From Aestuariivivens sediminis (GTDB lineage: Bacteria; Bacteroidota; Bacteroidia; Flavobacteriales; Flavobacteriaceae), in NCBI RefSeq assembly GCF_022662105.1, contig NZ_JAKMCP010000001.1:806001-870000 (forward strand): DNA of 64,000 bases. The letters are read 5' to 3'. Positions 43,738 through 53,132 of the stretch are shown here, piece by piece. The notes under the pieces are model-generated. The model ran no database searches, was not told the origin of the DNA, and worked only from the letters and a program-made list of their open reading frames with translations. Both the position numbers and the translations under genes were made by a program. How positions within the stretch are numbered: the stretch's first letter is position 1; every line of letters starts with the position of its first letter.

Positions 43738-46700
43738 CTAATGTTTTTGAATGAAAAGTTTGGTATTTACATCATCAAAAGCAACTTCAATACCCTCCTT
43801 TATTTCATCTTTAATTTTTAATTCTTCCGTTAATGTCTCCGTTTTAATATAATCCATATTAGTCTCCACTGCATGGACTATAAGTTCATCTTTTTGAAGG
43901 GTTACATCAATTCGGTCTGTTACTTCAAAACCAGAATCTTTACGTAAATTTTGAATTCGGTTTACTAATTCCCGTGCAATACCTTCTTTGCGCAATGCAT
44001 CAGTGATCGTAACGTCCAGCGCCACCGTTAAAGCCCCCTCGTTTGCAACTAACCACCCTTCTATATCCTGTGATGTAATTTCTACATCTGTGCGTTCTAA
44101 TGTAATATTTTTTCCATTAACAGCAATATCCAAACTGCCATTTTGTTCCATAATGTTAATATCTTCTGCCGTAAAACCAAGGATAACATGAGCAATCGCT
44201 TTCATATCCTTACCAAACCGAGGGCCAAGTTTTTTAAAATTAGGCTTTATCTGCTTCACCAAAATGTCAGAAGCATCCTCAAGCAGTTCTATTTCCTTGA
44301 CGTTGACTTCATGCTTAATTAAATCGGACACCGCTGCAATTTCTTCTTTTTGCTGGGCCCCATCTACGGGAATCATTATTTTTTGAAGCGGTTGTCTTAC
44401 CTTGATTTTTTCTTTTGCTCTTAACGATAAAACCAAGGAAGATATTGTTTGAGCACTTTCCATTTTACGTTCCAGGATCTTGTCCACATACCTCCCGTCA
44501 AAAACAGGGAATTCAGCTAAATGGACACTCTCGAACGGTTCTTTTTGGGTTATCGTATTTAAGTCCAAATATAATCTATCCATAAAGAACGGGGCTATGG
44601 GTGCACCAAGTTTGGCGATGGTAACCATACAGGTATATAAGGTTTGATAGGCCGAAATTTTATCCAGTTGGTAATCGCCTTTCCAGAAACGCCTCCTACT
44701 TAACCGTACATACCAGTTGCTCAAATAGTCCTGAGTAAAATCCGATAGGGCTCTGGCGGCCTTTGTAGGCTCATAATCCTCATAGAAAGCATCCACTTTT
44801 AATATTAAGGTATGTAATTCTGACAGAATCCATCGATCTAATTCCGGACGTTGTTCAATCGGTAAATTGGCTTCGCTAAACTTGAAATAATCCAAATTGG
44901 TATATAGTGCAAAGAACGAATAGGTGTTGTAGAGGGTTCCAAAAAACTTGCGTTTTACTTCCTCTACCCCTTCTATATCAAATTTTAAATTATCCCAGGG
45001 GTTAGCATTGGAAATCATGTACCAACGGGTGGCATCGGCACCATACTGATTCAGCGTTTCAAAAGGGTCTACGGCATTGCCTAAACGCTTAGACATTTTT
45101 TGTCCGCTCTTATCCAGTACCAATCCATTGGACACCACATTCTTATAGGCAACCGAATCGAATACCATGGTACCAATGGCATGAAGCGTGTAGAACCATC
45201 CCCGAGTTTGGTCAACCCCTTCAGCAATAAAATGAGCCGGAAAGGTTTTGCCTTCGTCGATCAGATCCCTGTTTTCGAATGGGTAGTGCCACTGCGCATA
45301 TGGCATAGAACCGGAATCGAACCATACATCAATCAAGTCACTTTCACGTAACATCGGCTTGCCGCTGTCTGAAACCAATACAATTTGATCGACAATGTTT
45401 TTGTGTAAATCGATTTTTGCATAGTTTTCTTCGGACATATCTCCGATTTTAAAATCGTCAAATATAGCCTGCTGCATCAGCCCTGCCGCAACAGCTTTAT
45501 CCATTTCATGCTTAAGTTCTTCAACAGAACCGATACATTTTTCTTCCTGACCATCTTCGGTTCTCCAAATAGGTAAAGGGATTCCCCAATACCGTGAACG
45601 TGATAAATTCCAATCGTTAGCATTGGCCAACCAGTTACCAAAACGCCCTGTACCTGTTGCCTTTGGTTTCCAATTGATGGTTTCATTGAGTTCAAACATA
45701 CGATCTCTAACCTCGGTAACTTTAATAAACCAGGAATCCAGTGGGTAATAAAGGATGGGTTTATCGGTACGCCAGCAGTTAGGGTAACTGTGCTTGTATT
45801 TTTCAACCTTAAAGGCTTTGTTTTCTTCTTTTAGTTTGATAGCCAGTTCAACATCGACAGAGCGGTCCGGTGCTTCACCTTCGTTATAATATTCATTCTT
45901 CACATATTTACCGGCAAATTCACCCATCTCTGGTCTAAACCTGCCCTGTAAATCTACCAATGGCACTAAATTCCCATTCTCATCCTTAACGAGCATTGGA
46001 GGAACCTCTGGGGTGGCTTGTTTGGCTACTAGGGCATCATCAGCTCCAAAGGTTGGAGCCGTATGGACTATCCCCGTACCATCTTCAGTGGTTACAAAAT
46101 CTCCCGAGATAACCCTAAAGGCATTTTCCGGATTTTTATTGGGCAAGGCATAGGGCAACAGTTGCACGTATTTGATCCCTACTAAATCAGTTCCCTTACA
46201 TTCCGCAATTATCTGGTATGGAATCTTCTTGTCTTCTTTGGTGTAGGCATTTAAATCCGCATTTTTCTCAACCCTAACGAACTTCCCCGAAAATTGATAA
46301 TTTACCAATTTCTTCGCCAGGACCACATTTACAGGTTCAAATGTATATTGGTTATAGGTTTTAACCAGTACATAATCTATTTTAGGCCCCACGGTCAATG
46401 CGGTATTGCTTGGCAAGGTCCATGGTGTGGTCGTCCAAGCCAGGAAATGAATATCTCCAAAACCTTGTAACACGTCGGGTAACGTTTCGCTCTTGGCCTT
46501 GAATTGTGCCACCACCGTGGTATCCGTTATATCCTGGTAGGTTCCCGGTTGGTTCAATTCATGTGAACTTAAGCCCGTACCCGCTTTTGGTGAATAGGGT
46601 TGAATGGTATAGCCTTTGTAAAGCAATTTTTTATCATAGATTTGCTTCAGTAACCACCAAACGCTTTCCATATATTTAGGTTCATAGGTAATATATGGAT

Positions 46701-47160
46701 CCCCCATATCTACCCAATAGCCCATCTTTTGGGTCAAATCGTTCCAAACATCTGTGTAACGCATCACCGCTTTTTTACAAGCTGCATTATAGTCTTCAAC
46801 AGAAATAGATTGACCAATATCTTCCTTGGTAATGCCTAATTCCTTTTCTACACCAAGCTCAATGGGCAACCCATGGGTATCCCAACCTGCTTTGCGCTTT
46901 ACCTGAAAGCCTTTAAGGGTTTTATAGCGGCAAAAAATGTCCTTTATGGCTCTTGCCATAACATGGTGTATCCCCGGCAGACCATTAGCCGATGGCGGCC
47001 CTTCATAAAACACATAGGACTCCTGTCCTTCTCTTGAAGTTATACTCTTCTCGAAAATGGCATTATTTTGCCAATAGGTCAGAATATCTTCCGACACTTT
47101 TGGCAAGTCCAGTCCTTTATATTCAGGAAAATTCATCTGGTATATATTATTTTCTTTCAT
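43738..47160 (-). CDS. ileS: Isoleucine-tRNA ligase, type 2-like, with GXHH signature
   Basis: An 1140-residue class I synthetase. The first signature reads SANGLPGIHHVMARAIKD; GIHH (63-66) stands where most class I enzymes have HxGH. KMSKR (in 'SGQKMSKRLGNAVDPFE') is intact. The size, the C-terminal extension and the 'YVFYEGPPSANGLPG' context fit IleRS type 2, the eukaryote/archaea-like class that resists mupirocin. The CP1 editing domain with 'LAWTTTPWTLPSNTAL' is present. ATG 47160 is used, with ATG 47136 as an alternative. The leader carries a strong inverted repeat. Confidence 0.95.
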   Translation of the reverse strand: MKENNIYQMNFPEYKGLDLPKVSEDILTYWQNNAIFEKSITSREGQESYVFYEGPPSANGLPGIHHVMARAIKDIFCRYKTLKGFQVKRKAGWDTHGLPIELGVEKELGITKEDIGQSISVEDYNAACKKAVMRYTDVWNDLTQKMGYWVDMGDPYITYEPKYMESVWWLLKQIYDKKLLYKGYTIQPYSPKAGTGLSSHELNQPGTYQDITDTTVVAQFKAKSETLPDVLQGFGDIHFLAWTTTPWTLPSNTALTVGPKIDYVLVKTYNQYTFEPVNVVLAKKLVNYQFSGKFVRVEKNADLNAYTKEDKKIPYQIIAECKGTDLVGIKYVQLLPYALPNKNPENAFRVISGDFVTTEDGTGIVHTAPTFGADDALVAKQATPEVPPMLVKDENGNLVPLVDLQGRFRPEMGEFAGKYVKNEYYNEGEAPDRSVDVELAIKLKEENKAFKVEKYKHSYPNCWRTDKPILYYPLDSWFIKVTEVRDRMFELNETINWKPKATGTGRFGNWLANANDWNLSRSRYWGIPLPIWRTEDGQEEKCIGSVEELKHEMDKAVAAGLMQQAIFDDFKIGDMSEENYAKIDLHKNIVDQIVLVSDSGKPMLRESDLIDVWFDSGSMPYAQWHYPFENRDLIDEGKTFPAHFIAEGVDQTRGWFYTLHAIGTMVFDSVAYKNVVSNGLVLDKSGQKMSKRLGNAVDPFETLNQYGADATRWYMISNANPWDNLKFDIEGVEEVKRKFFGTLYNTYSFFALYTNLDYFKFSEANLPIEQRPELDRWILSELHTLILKVDAFYEDYEPTKAARALSDFTQDYLSNWYVRLSRRRFWKGDYQLDKISAYQTLYTCMVTIAKLGAPIAPFFMDRLYLDLNTITQKEPFESVHLAEFPVFDGRYVDKILERKMESAQTISSLVLSLRAKEKIKVRQPLQKIMIPVDGAQQKEEIAAVSDLIKHEVNVKEIELLEDASDILVKQIKPNFKKLGPRFGKDMKAIAHVILGFTAEDINIMEQNGSLDIAVNGKNITLERTDVEITSQDIEGWLVANEGALTVALDVTITDALRKEGIARELVNRIQNLRKDSGFEVTDRIDVTLQKDELIVHAVETNMDYIKTETLTEELKIKDEIKEGIEVAFDDVNTKLFIQKH

Positions 47161-47168
47161 TCACAGAT

Positions 47169-47227
47169 GGAAACTTTCAATATTAAACCCTAGCAATACT
47201 TTAAATGACTAGGAATGAAAGTTTTCC
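47169..47227 (-). promoter_or_regulatory. Structured leader hairpin upstream of ileS
   Basis: GGAAACTTTCA (47169-47179) pairs with TGAAAGTTTTCC (47216-47227) with one bulge, and inside it CCTAG (47189-47193) pairs with CTAGG (47209-47213) around a 15-base loop. It lies 8-67 bases upstream of the ileS ATG in the untranslated leader. There is no T-run, so it is not a standard terminator. Confidence 0.6.
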
Positions 47228-47305
47228 CTTCATTTGATCCTTTTTCTAATAAGGTTGCGAATTTAAGGAATTTTGAGAAAAAAGTAATGCTGTTAAGGCC
47301 CTAAT

Positions 47306-48664
47306 TTAAACTATAAAATCCACTACATCTTCAATCTTTGAAACTAACATGATTTTAATCCCTGCAGGCTTCAATGAAATTTTATTGAATTTCGAAACAA
47401 AAATGCTTGAAAACCCTAATTTTTCGGCCTCAAGTATGCGTTGTTCCACACGTTGTACGGGACGGATTTCTCCGGATAGACCCACCTCAGCGGCAAAACA
47501 AATATTTTTTTGAAGGGGGACGTCTTCATTAGAAGATAAAATTGCAGCAACTACGGCCAAATCTATGGCCGGATCATCAACTGTTATACCTCCGGTTATA
47601 TTTAGAAACACATCTTTTGCTCCCAAACGGAAACCTGCCCGTTTCTCTAATACAGCCAACAACATGTTTAACCGCTTGGCATGGAAACCTGTGGTGCTGC
47701 GCTGTGGTGTTCCGTAAACCGCCGTACTTACCAAGGCCTGAACTTCAATCATCAAGGGACGTAACCCCTCTAATGTAGCGGCAATGGCATTACCGGATAA
47801 TTCTTCATCCTTTTGGGAAATCAATACCTCCGATGGATTGGATACTTCACGCAATCCTGAACCCTGCATTTCATAAATCCCCAATTCATTGGTTGATCCA
47901 AAACGATTTTTATGGGCTCTTAAAATTCTAAAAACATGATTACGGTCGCCCTCAAACTGGAGAACCGTATCGACCATATGCTCCAGAATCTTAGGGCCTG
48001 CAATCGTCCCGTCTTTAGTAATATGACCTATTAAAAGAACAGGTGTTGCCGTTTCTTTGGCAAATTTTATAAGTTCAGTTGTGCATTGTTTAATTTGTGA
48101 AATACTCCCCGACGATGATTCTATATAATCACTGTGCAAGGTTTGAATAGAATCAATAACCACAATATCAGGGTCTAAGGCTTCAATTTGCTTAAAGATA
48201 TTTTGAGTTTTGGTCTCTGTTAAAATGTAACAATGCGTCTTATCGGAGTTAATACGTTCTGCGCGCATTTTTATTTGCTTCTGACTTTCCTCCCCTGATA
48301 CATATAAGGTTTTATAGGGCAATTTTAAGGCTACTTGAAGCAGCAAGGTACTCTTACCAATACCGGGTTCACCTCCCAATAAGATTAACGATCCCGCCAC
48401 AATACCTCCTCCTAAAACACGATTGAACTCAGCATCGAAGGTATCCAGACGTGGCTCTTTGGAAGTATCAATATCATTAATATGTAATGGTGTAGTCGTT
48501 CGTTTTTCAACAGATGTCGGGGATTTCCAATCCCCTTTTTCCGGTTTTTGGATAAGTTCTTCAACAATGGTATTCCATGCCTTACAGGCATTGCATTGCC
48601 CTTGCCATTTGGCATATTGATTGCCACAGTTCTGACAAAAAAAAGCCGTTTTTACCTTTGCCAT
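47306..48664 (-). CDS. radA: DNA repair/branch migration protein RadA
   Basis: A 452-residue RecA-like ATPase for recombination intermediates. It has a C4 zinc finger (Cys10, Cys13, Cys24, Cys27), Walker A GGEPGIGKST (97-106), the RadA-specific KNRFG motif in 'RAHKNRFGSTNELGIYEM', and a Lon-like C-terminal domain ('LLAVLEKRAGFRLGAKDVFLNITGGI'). Length is normal. Confidence 0.96.
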   Translation of the reverse strand: MAKVKTAFFCQNCGNQYAKWQGQCNACKAWNTIVEELIQKPEKGDWKSPTSVEKRTTTPLHINDIDTSKEPRLDTFDAEFNRVLGGGIVAGSLILLGGEPGIGKSTLLLQVALKLPYKTLYVSGEESQKQIKMRAERINSDKTHCYILTETKTQNIFKQIEALDPDIVVIDSIQTLHSDYIESSSGSISQIKQCTTELIKFAKETATPVLLIGHITKDGTIAGPKILEHMVDTVLQFEGDRNHVFRILRAHKNRFGSTNELGIYEMQGSGLREVSNPSEVLISQKDEELSGNAIAATLEGLRPLMIEVQALVSTAVYGTPQRSTTGFHAKRLNMLLAVLEKRAGFRLGAKDVFLNITGGITVDDPAIDLAVVAAILSSNEDVPLQKNICFAAEVGLSGEIRPVQRVEQRILEAEKLGFSSIFVSKFNKISLKPAGIKIMLVSKIEDVVDFIV

Positions 48665-48763
48665 AGGGTTAGTTGGTTGTTAACCGGGAGTTGGTTGTCA
48701 TTTCTTTTATTTGCTAAAACCCATAAACAATAAGGCTTTAACCTCATTCAAAAAATGATTTGT

Positions 48764-49915
48764 TTAATACCCAAAATCCTGTTTTATTAAATCGGCCTTT
48801 TCCAACATCAAATCTTTGGTGAGACCGGCTATTTCATCTAAAATATATGCTGATTGATAGGTTCGCATTGCCTTTTTGGGTTCACCCGTCTCTTCGTAAA
48901 ATCTTGCTAAATAATAGTTCCCCAACAATGTTTTCGGATAGTGGTCCCGAGCCATTTTACCCAACTCCTCATAATACTTAAAATCTTCATTTTTCTCGAT
49001 AGCCGCAGCAATTGCCTTGAAGTCATTGATCAGAATTTGCTTTTCAATGGCAAATAAATCGTATATCGTTTGGTATTTCTCCTGAAGATAGGCCACCGGG
49101 GACTCTTCCAACTTTAAAATGGTGTCTTGGTATTCCCTTTTAGATATGGGCTGAAACACAAAAAAGATGCTTTCCAAAGCCCGAGGAATGGCATGTGCCG
49201 GAACCGAATAATGTGATGGGTCCTCAAACGTATCATATTTATAGAACACATTCGGGTTATCTGTAGTCTTAATGCTCGTATTCAAGGCCTGCGTCATATC
49301 CCTTATGGACTTGGAATCATTATTGGTGTTCGCCAAATAATAAAACAATTTGGATTCCAGTTTAGCCAAACGTTCCGGGACATACTCCAACATATTCGGC
49401 GCCAATTCTGGGCTAATCACCACATAGGCCTGAAATAATGGTTCCGGCTTTAGCAGGTAGTAATTTATAAAATTTGCTGTTTCACCATGGCCGATGGCCA
49501 CACGAAAATTAACAGTTCGGTACTTGTTTTCAATATAAGGCATCAGTTCCATGCCTACAAACTCAAAAAAAGCAGCACCGGTATCAATGGGTAACGAATT
49601 TTGTTCAGAGTACATGCAATCCTCATAGCGTTTATCCATTTGGTTCACTCCCACCACTATCGCTTCCGGCATATCTTCCCAATAGGAATAATAATCGACA
49701 TTGCCCGCTACAGCTTCAAACAAATAATCGCCATCCAAAACAATAACAATGGGATAGGCTTTATCTTTATTACTATTATATCCTCGTGGTAATTGTATTT
49801 TAAGCTGACGGGATTCTCCCAGTCTGGATGATTCTAGGGTTTCGTAAATGACCTGGGCGTTGAGGATGTTAAACCCAAAAAAAAGTAGCAAAACATAAAT
49901 GATTGAGCGCTGCAT
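48764..49915 (-). CDS. Esterase-D-like alpha/beta hydrolase fold protein lacking the nucleophile Ser
   Basis: A 383-residue protein with a signal peptide ending near residue 20 (FNILNAQ). The esterase-like domain has 'YPIVIVLDGDYLFEA' and 'AIVVGVNQMD'. The nucleophile elbow reads AIGHGETANF (140-149), so Gly144 replaces the expected Ser of GxSxG. The His loop 'EDPSHYSVPAHAIP' is kept. The C-terminal part (about 280-383) is helical and TPR-like. It is probably a periplasmic pseudo-enzyme or binding protein. It follows the UPF0104 gene by 85 bases in the same direction. Confidence 0.8.
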   Translation of the reverse strand: MQRSIIYVLLLFFGFNILNAQVIYETLESSRLGESRQLKIQLPRGYNSNKDKAYPIVIVLDGDYLFEAVAGNVDYYSYWEDMPEAIVVGVNQMDKRYEDCMYSEQNSLPIDTGAAFFEFVGMELMPYIENKYRTVNFRVAIGHGETANFINYYLLKPEPLFQAYVVISPELAPNMLEYVPERLAKLESKLFYYLANTNNDSKSIRDMTQALNTSIKTTDNPNVFYKYDTFEDPSHYSVPAHAIPRALESIFFVFQPISKREYQDTILKLEESPVAYLQEKYQTIYDLFAIEKQILINDFKAIAAAIEKNEDFKYYEELGKMARDHYPKTLLGNYYLARFYEETGEPKKAMRTYQSAYILDEIAGLTKDLMLEKADLIKQDFGY

Positions 49916-50000
49916 TGTATAACTGATTTGAGATTGACCTGAGCAAGTTAATAAAAGTATTTCGGATTTTTGACTTAAGATCCAAAAAGCAAAGGTCCCA

Positions 50001-50966
50001 CTATTGCTTTTGTGCCCTTTTTCTATTGTAAATAGGCAGAATCATAAAGGATAAGACCCCCAAAACAAAAATCATAAAGGTTTGCGATGACCAAATAATC
50101 CATCCAAAGGCATAACTTGGATCTTTAGGCAGATCAAAAAGTAACAAGGCTCCCAATACGGCAGCAGGATAGAAAAACAAACCTCCATTGGTCGCGGCGA
50201 TGGTAAAACTACCAGCGATAAAAGCTATAATGGCTGCAGAAAATGAAATGTTTTCTAAACCATCTATAGCAAAAGCGGTCACATAAAACATGAGGACATA
50301 CATGGCCCAAATAAACAGGGTATGAAAGATATAAGCCCATTTTTTTTTCATTTTAAATATGCTTAGTGAACCTTCTATCAGACCATTGACGAAGGCCTTT
50401 ATTTTTAACGCAAATTTGGAGTGCCCTCTTTTTACAACCCACAAAAAAAATAACAGTAATACCCCCAATGATACCATGGCCAATATTACTTGCTTCGGGT
50501 CAAACTTCTCAATTAAAAACCCATAAATGAAATCAAATTGAAGGCATAGCGTCAAGATAATGATTCCCAACATGACCAACATATCGGCAATACGCTCGGC
50601 GACTATGGTTCCAAATCCTTTTTCAAACGGGACCCCTTCATAATTAGATAATACAATGGCTCTTAAAACTTCTCCGGATCTTGGTATGCCATAATTCGTA
50701 ATATAGGTAATGAAAACCGCCATAATACTATTGGGAAGTCTGATATGGTACCCCATGGGTTCCAACTGAAATTGCCAGCGATAGGCTCGTGACAAATGGC
50801 TTAAAACCCCAAAGAAAACGCCCAAAGCCACCCACCAATAATTAGCGGTCTTAAAATAAGGAATGATATTAGAAATTGGTATTTTTGAAAACATATACCA
50901 CCCAAAACCAATAGCCAATAAAAGTGGAATTAGGATTTTTAAAACTTTTTTTCTCTTGGTATTCAA
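50001..50966 (-). CDS. Lysylphosphatidylglycerol-synthase-TM/UPF0104 (YbhN-like) membrane protein
   Basis: A 321-residue protein with about eight membrane helices. 'HLSRAYRWQFQLEPMGYHIRLPNSIMAVFITYITNYGIPRSGEVLRAI' is the family signature with conserved Arg and Pro-Arg-Glu. This is the flippase-like membrane half of MprF without the synthase domain. It starts 4 bases after panD, so it is in the panCD operon. Substrate unknown, probably a lipid. Confidence 0.88.
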   Translation of the reverse strand: MNTKRKKVLKILIPLLLAIGFGWYMFSKIPISNIIPYFKTANYWWVALGVFFGVLSHLSRAYRWQFQLEPMGYHIRLPNSIMAVFITYITNYGIPRSGEVLRAIVLSNYEGVPFEKGFGTIVAERIADMLVMLGIIILTLCLQFDFIYGFLIEKFDPKQVILAMVSLGVLLLFFLWVVKRGHSKFALKIKAFVNGLIEGSLSIFKMKKKWAYIFHTLFIWAMYVLMFYVTAFAIDGLENISFSAAIIAFIAGSFTIAATNGGLFFYPAAVLGALLLFDLPKDPSYAFGWIIWSSQTFMIFVLGVLSFMILPIYNRKRAQKQ

Positions 50967-50970
50967 AAGT

Positions 50971-51321
50971 CTATTTTAATAGATTGGTTGCTTCATCCGG
51001 GAAAACTAATGAAGGTTTGAACCCTTTTGCTTCTTCTATATCCATAAAGGCATAGGTAATTAATATGAGTGTGTCACCCACAGAAACTTTTCTGGCAGCA
51101 GCTCCATTGAGGGTAATTTCACCAGTTTTACGGGGACCGGGGATACAATAGGTTTCAAGACGTTCTCCGTTATCGTTATTCACGATCTGAACCTTTTCTC
51201 CTTGAATAATATTGGCAGCATCCATTAAATCCTCATCAATAGTTATACTCCCTATGTAATTGAGGTCTGCACCAGTACATTTTACCCTATGAATCTTAGA
51301 TTTTACTACTTGAATTTGCAT
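50971..51321 (-). CDS. panD: Aspartate 1-decarboxylase
   Basis: A 116-residue pyruvoyl enzyme making beta-alanine for pantothenate. The self-cleavage site Gly24-Ser25 is in '[10 protein letters not shown]', and '[27 protein letters not shown]' is typical. It follows panC by 13 bases. Confidence 0.96.
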   Translation of the reverse strand: MQIQVVKSKIHRVKCTGADLNYIGSITIDEDLMDAANIIQGEKVQIVNNDNGERLETYCIPGPRKTGEITLNGAAARKVSVGDTLILITYAFMDIEEAKGFKPSLVFPDEATNLLK

Positions 51322-51334
51322 GTCGCAAAGATAA

Positions 51335-52186
51335 TTAATTTAGTCCGATATTATCAATAAGTCTGATATCATCTGCATATACGGCAATAAAGGCTCTATA
51401 TGATTTTTGCCTCGTTTTCCTCTGTATCGGTTTTAAGGTGTCTTGGTCGGCAATATTAAAATACTCCAGTTCGAAAAACTCGTGAGCAGAAAACTGTTGT
51501 TCAACCCATTTGGTAACCTCATCGGCACTTTTTGTAACAAATTGCGCCTTTGCAGTCGTTAAGGTTTGATAAATGAAAGAGGCTGCCTTTTTCTGTTCCG
51601 AAGTTAACCGTGCATTCCGGGAGCTCATGGCCAATCCATTGGGCTCGCGTTGAATTTTGCAGCCTATAATCTGAACAGGAATATCATATTTATGAACCAG
51701 CCTTTTTATAATGGCCAATTGCTGAAAATCCTTTTTCCCAAAATAAGCCTTATGAGGGGCAACAATTTCAAAAAGCCGTTTCACCACAGTACCAACACCA
51801 TTAAAATGACCCGGTCTGAATTTACCTTCCATTTCCTGCTCCAAACCATCAAAATCGAATTGTTGGGACTCGATGTGTCCTCCATAAATATCTTCTACTG
51901 TTGGGGCATATACCACAACCCGGTCTTCTCCAAGGGTTTGAAGCAAGGCAACATCATCCTGTAATGTCCTCGGGTATTTTTCTAAATCAATCGCATTATT
52001 GAATTGCGTGGGATTGACAAAAATACTAACAACAACCTTGTCGTTTTGATTTAACGCTTCTTTCACCAGGGCCAAATGCCCTTCGTGCAATGCCCCCATG
52101 GTTGGCACAAAACCAATGGAAAGATGTTCGCCCCTAAAGGATTCCAATTCAGCTTTAATTTGTTTTTGTTCTTTATAAACCTGCAC
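51335..52186 (-). CDS. panC: Pantothenate synthetase
   Basis: A 283-residue enzyme that joins pantoate and beta-alanine. The HxGH-type nucleotide motif is '[17 protein letters not shown]', and '[10 protein letters not shown]', '[17 protein letters not shown]' and '[12 protein letters not shown]' are conserved. It forms an operon with panD and the UPF0104 gene. The start lies in a divergent region with the glycogen-synthase-like gene. Confidence 0.96.
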   Translation of the reverse strand: MQVYKEQKQIKAELESFRGEHLSIGFVPTMGALHEGHLALVKEALNQNDKVVVSIFVNPTQFNNAIDLEKYPRTLQDDVALLQTLGEDRVVVYAPTVEDIYGGHIESQQFDFDGLEQEMEGKFRPGHFNGVGTVVKRLFEIVAPHKAYFGKKDFQQLAIIKRLVHKYDIPVQIIGCKIQREPNGLAMSSRNARLTSEQKKAASFIYQTLTTAKAQFVTKSADEVTKWVEQQFSAHEFFELEYFNIADQDTLKPIQRKTRQKSYRAFIAVYADDIRLIDNIGLN

Positions 52187-52209
52187 CTTTAATAAAAAAT
52201 TAACGCGTG

Positions 52210-52217
52210 CAAACTTA
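52210..52217 (-). promoter_or_regulatory. Putative -7 box (TAAGTTTG) of panC
   Basis: On the minus strand TAAGTTTG fits TAnnTTTG, 23 bases before the panC ATG. No -33 TTG at a proper distance was seen. Confidence 0.4.
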
Positions 52218-52248
52218 AGATTTTACAGTCAATCTGCATAAATTTTTG

Positions 52249-52256
52249 TAATTTTG
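52249..52256 (+). promoter_or_regulatory. Putative -7 box (TAATTTTG) of the glycogen-synthase-like gene
   Basis: TAATTTTG fits TAnnTTTG, 38 bases before the ATG. It is divergent from the panC box. Confidence 0.4.
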
Positions 52257-52294
52257 CGTGTTTTTTATTTTGAATCTTCAAAAGCAATCTATTT

Positions 52295-53104
52295 ATGAAA
52301 GATAAGAGGATATTGTATGTATCATCTGAAGTAGTGCCTTATTTACCAGAAACTGAAATTTCTTCAATGTCATTCGAAGCTCCCAGATTAGTGAACCAGC
52401 AAGGAGGCCAGATTCGAATTTTTATGCCGAGATATGGAAATATAAATGAAAGAAGGCATCAATTACATGAGGTTATAAGACTTTCTGGAATAAATTTGGT
52501 GATCAACGATTTAGATATGCCTCTTATCATTAAAGTAGCCTCAATTCCTAAAGAACGTATTCAAGTTTATTTTATTGATAATGACGAATATTTCAAAAGA
52601 AAGGCGACCTTAACCGATGAAGACGGGCAATTGTTTTCCGATAATGATGAGCGTGCCATTTTCTTTGCCAAAGGTGTTATTGAAACCGTGAAAAAATTAA
52701 ATTGGTCTCCGGATGTCATTCATGTTCACGGCTGGCTGGCATCTCTTTTACCACTATATCTAAAAGAATACTATAAGGATGAGCCTTTATTTAATGACAG
52801 CAAAATAGTCACGTCAATTTACAATCAAAGTTTTAATGACACGTTAAACAAGGATATGTATAATAAAATTAAATTTGACAATATCAATGACGAGGCCATT
52901 AAACCACTTGAAGAACCGACCTATAACAATCTAATGAAGGTGGCCATAGACTATTCAGATGCCTTAATCATCGGTTCTGAAACCATTCCAGAAACTTTAG
53001 AAACTTACTTAACAGACTCCAAAAAACCAGTTTTAGAATACAAATCTAAAGATGAATTTGGTGAGGCATATACTAACTTTTTTAACGCCGAAGTATTAAG
53101 CTGA
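52295..53104 (+). CDS. Glycogen/starch synthase-like protein, N-terminal half only
   Basis: A 269-residue protein with the N-terminal Rossmann part of GT5 synthases ('RILYVSSEVVPYLPETEISSMSFEAPRLVNQQGGQIRIFMPRYGNINERRHQLHEVIRL', 'VIHVHGWLASLLPLYLKEYY'). The ADP-glucose-binding KxGGL motif is replaced by PETEISS, and the whole C-terminal domain is missing. It is therefore unlikely to make glycogen alone. The stop is 28 bases from the DUF4270 lipoprotein gene, a conserved pairing in Bacteroidota as I recall it. Confidence 0.8.
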   Translation: MKDKRILYVSSEVVPYLPETEISSMSFEAPRLVNQQGGQIRIFMPRYGNINERRHQLHEVIRLSGINLVINDLDMPLIIKVASIPKERIQVYFIDNDEYFKRKATLTDEDGQLFSDNDERAIFFAKGVIETVKKLNWSPDVIHVHGWLASLLPLYLKEYYKDEPLFNDSKIVTSIYNQSFNDTLNKDMYNKIKFDNINDEAIKPLEEPTYNNLMKVAIDYSDALIIGSETIPETLETYLTDSKKPVLEYKSKDEFGEAYTNFFNAEVLS

Positions 53105-53132
53105 ACCCCTATAAATTCATTAGACAATCCCT

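Noticed and set aside
45308-45328. Complement resembles a tRNA T-arm (GGTTCGATTCC)
   Set aside because: It lies inside the ileS reading frame, encodes conserved residues and has no surrounding cloverleaf.
48671-48698. Direct repeat AGTTGGTTGT, two copies upstream of radA
   Set aside because: Only two copies, low complexity, and no symmetry or promoter context to support a function.
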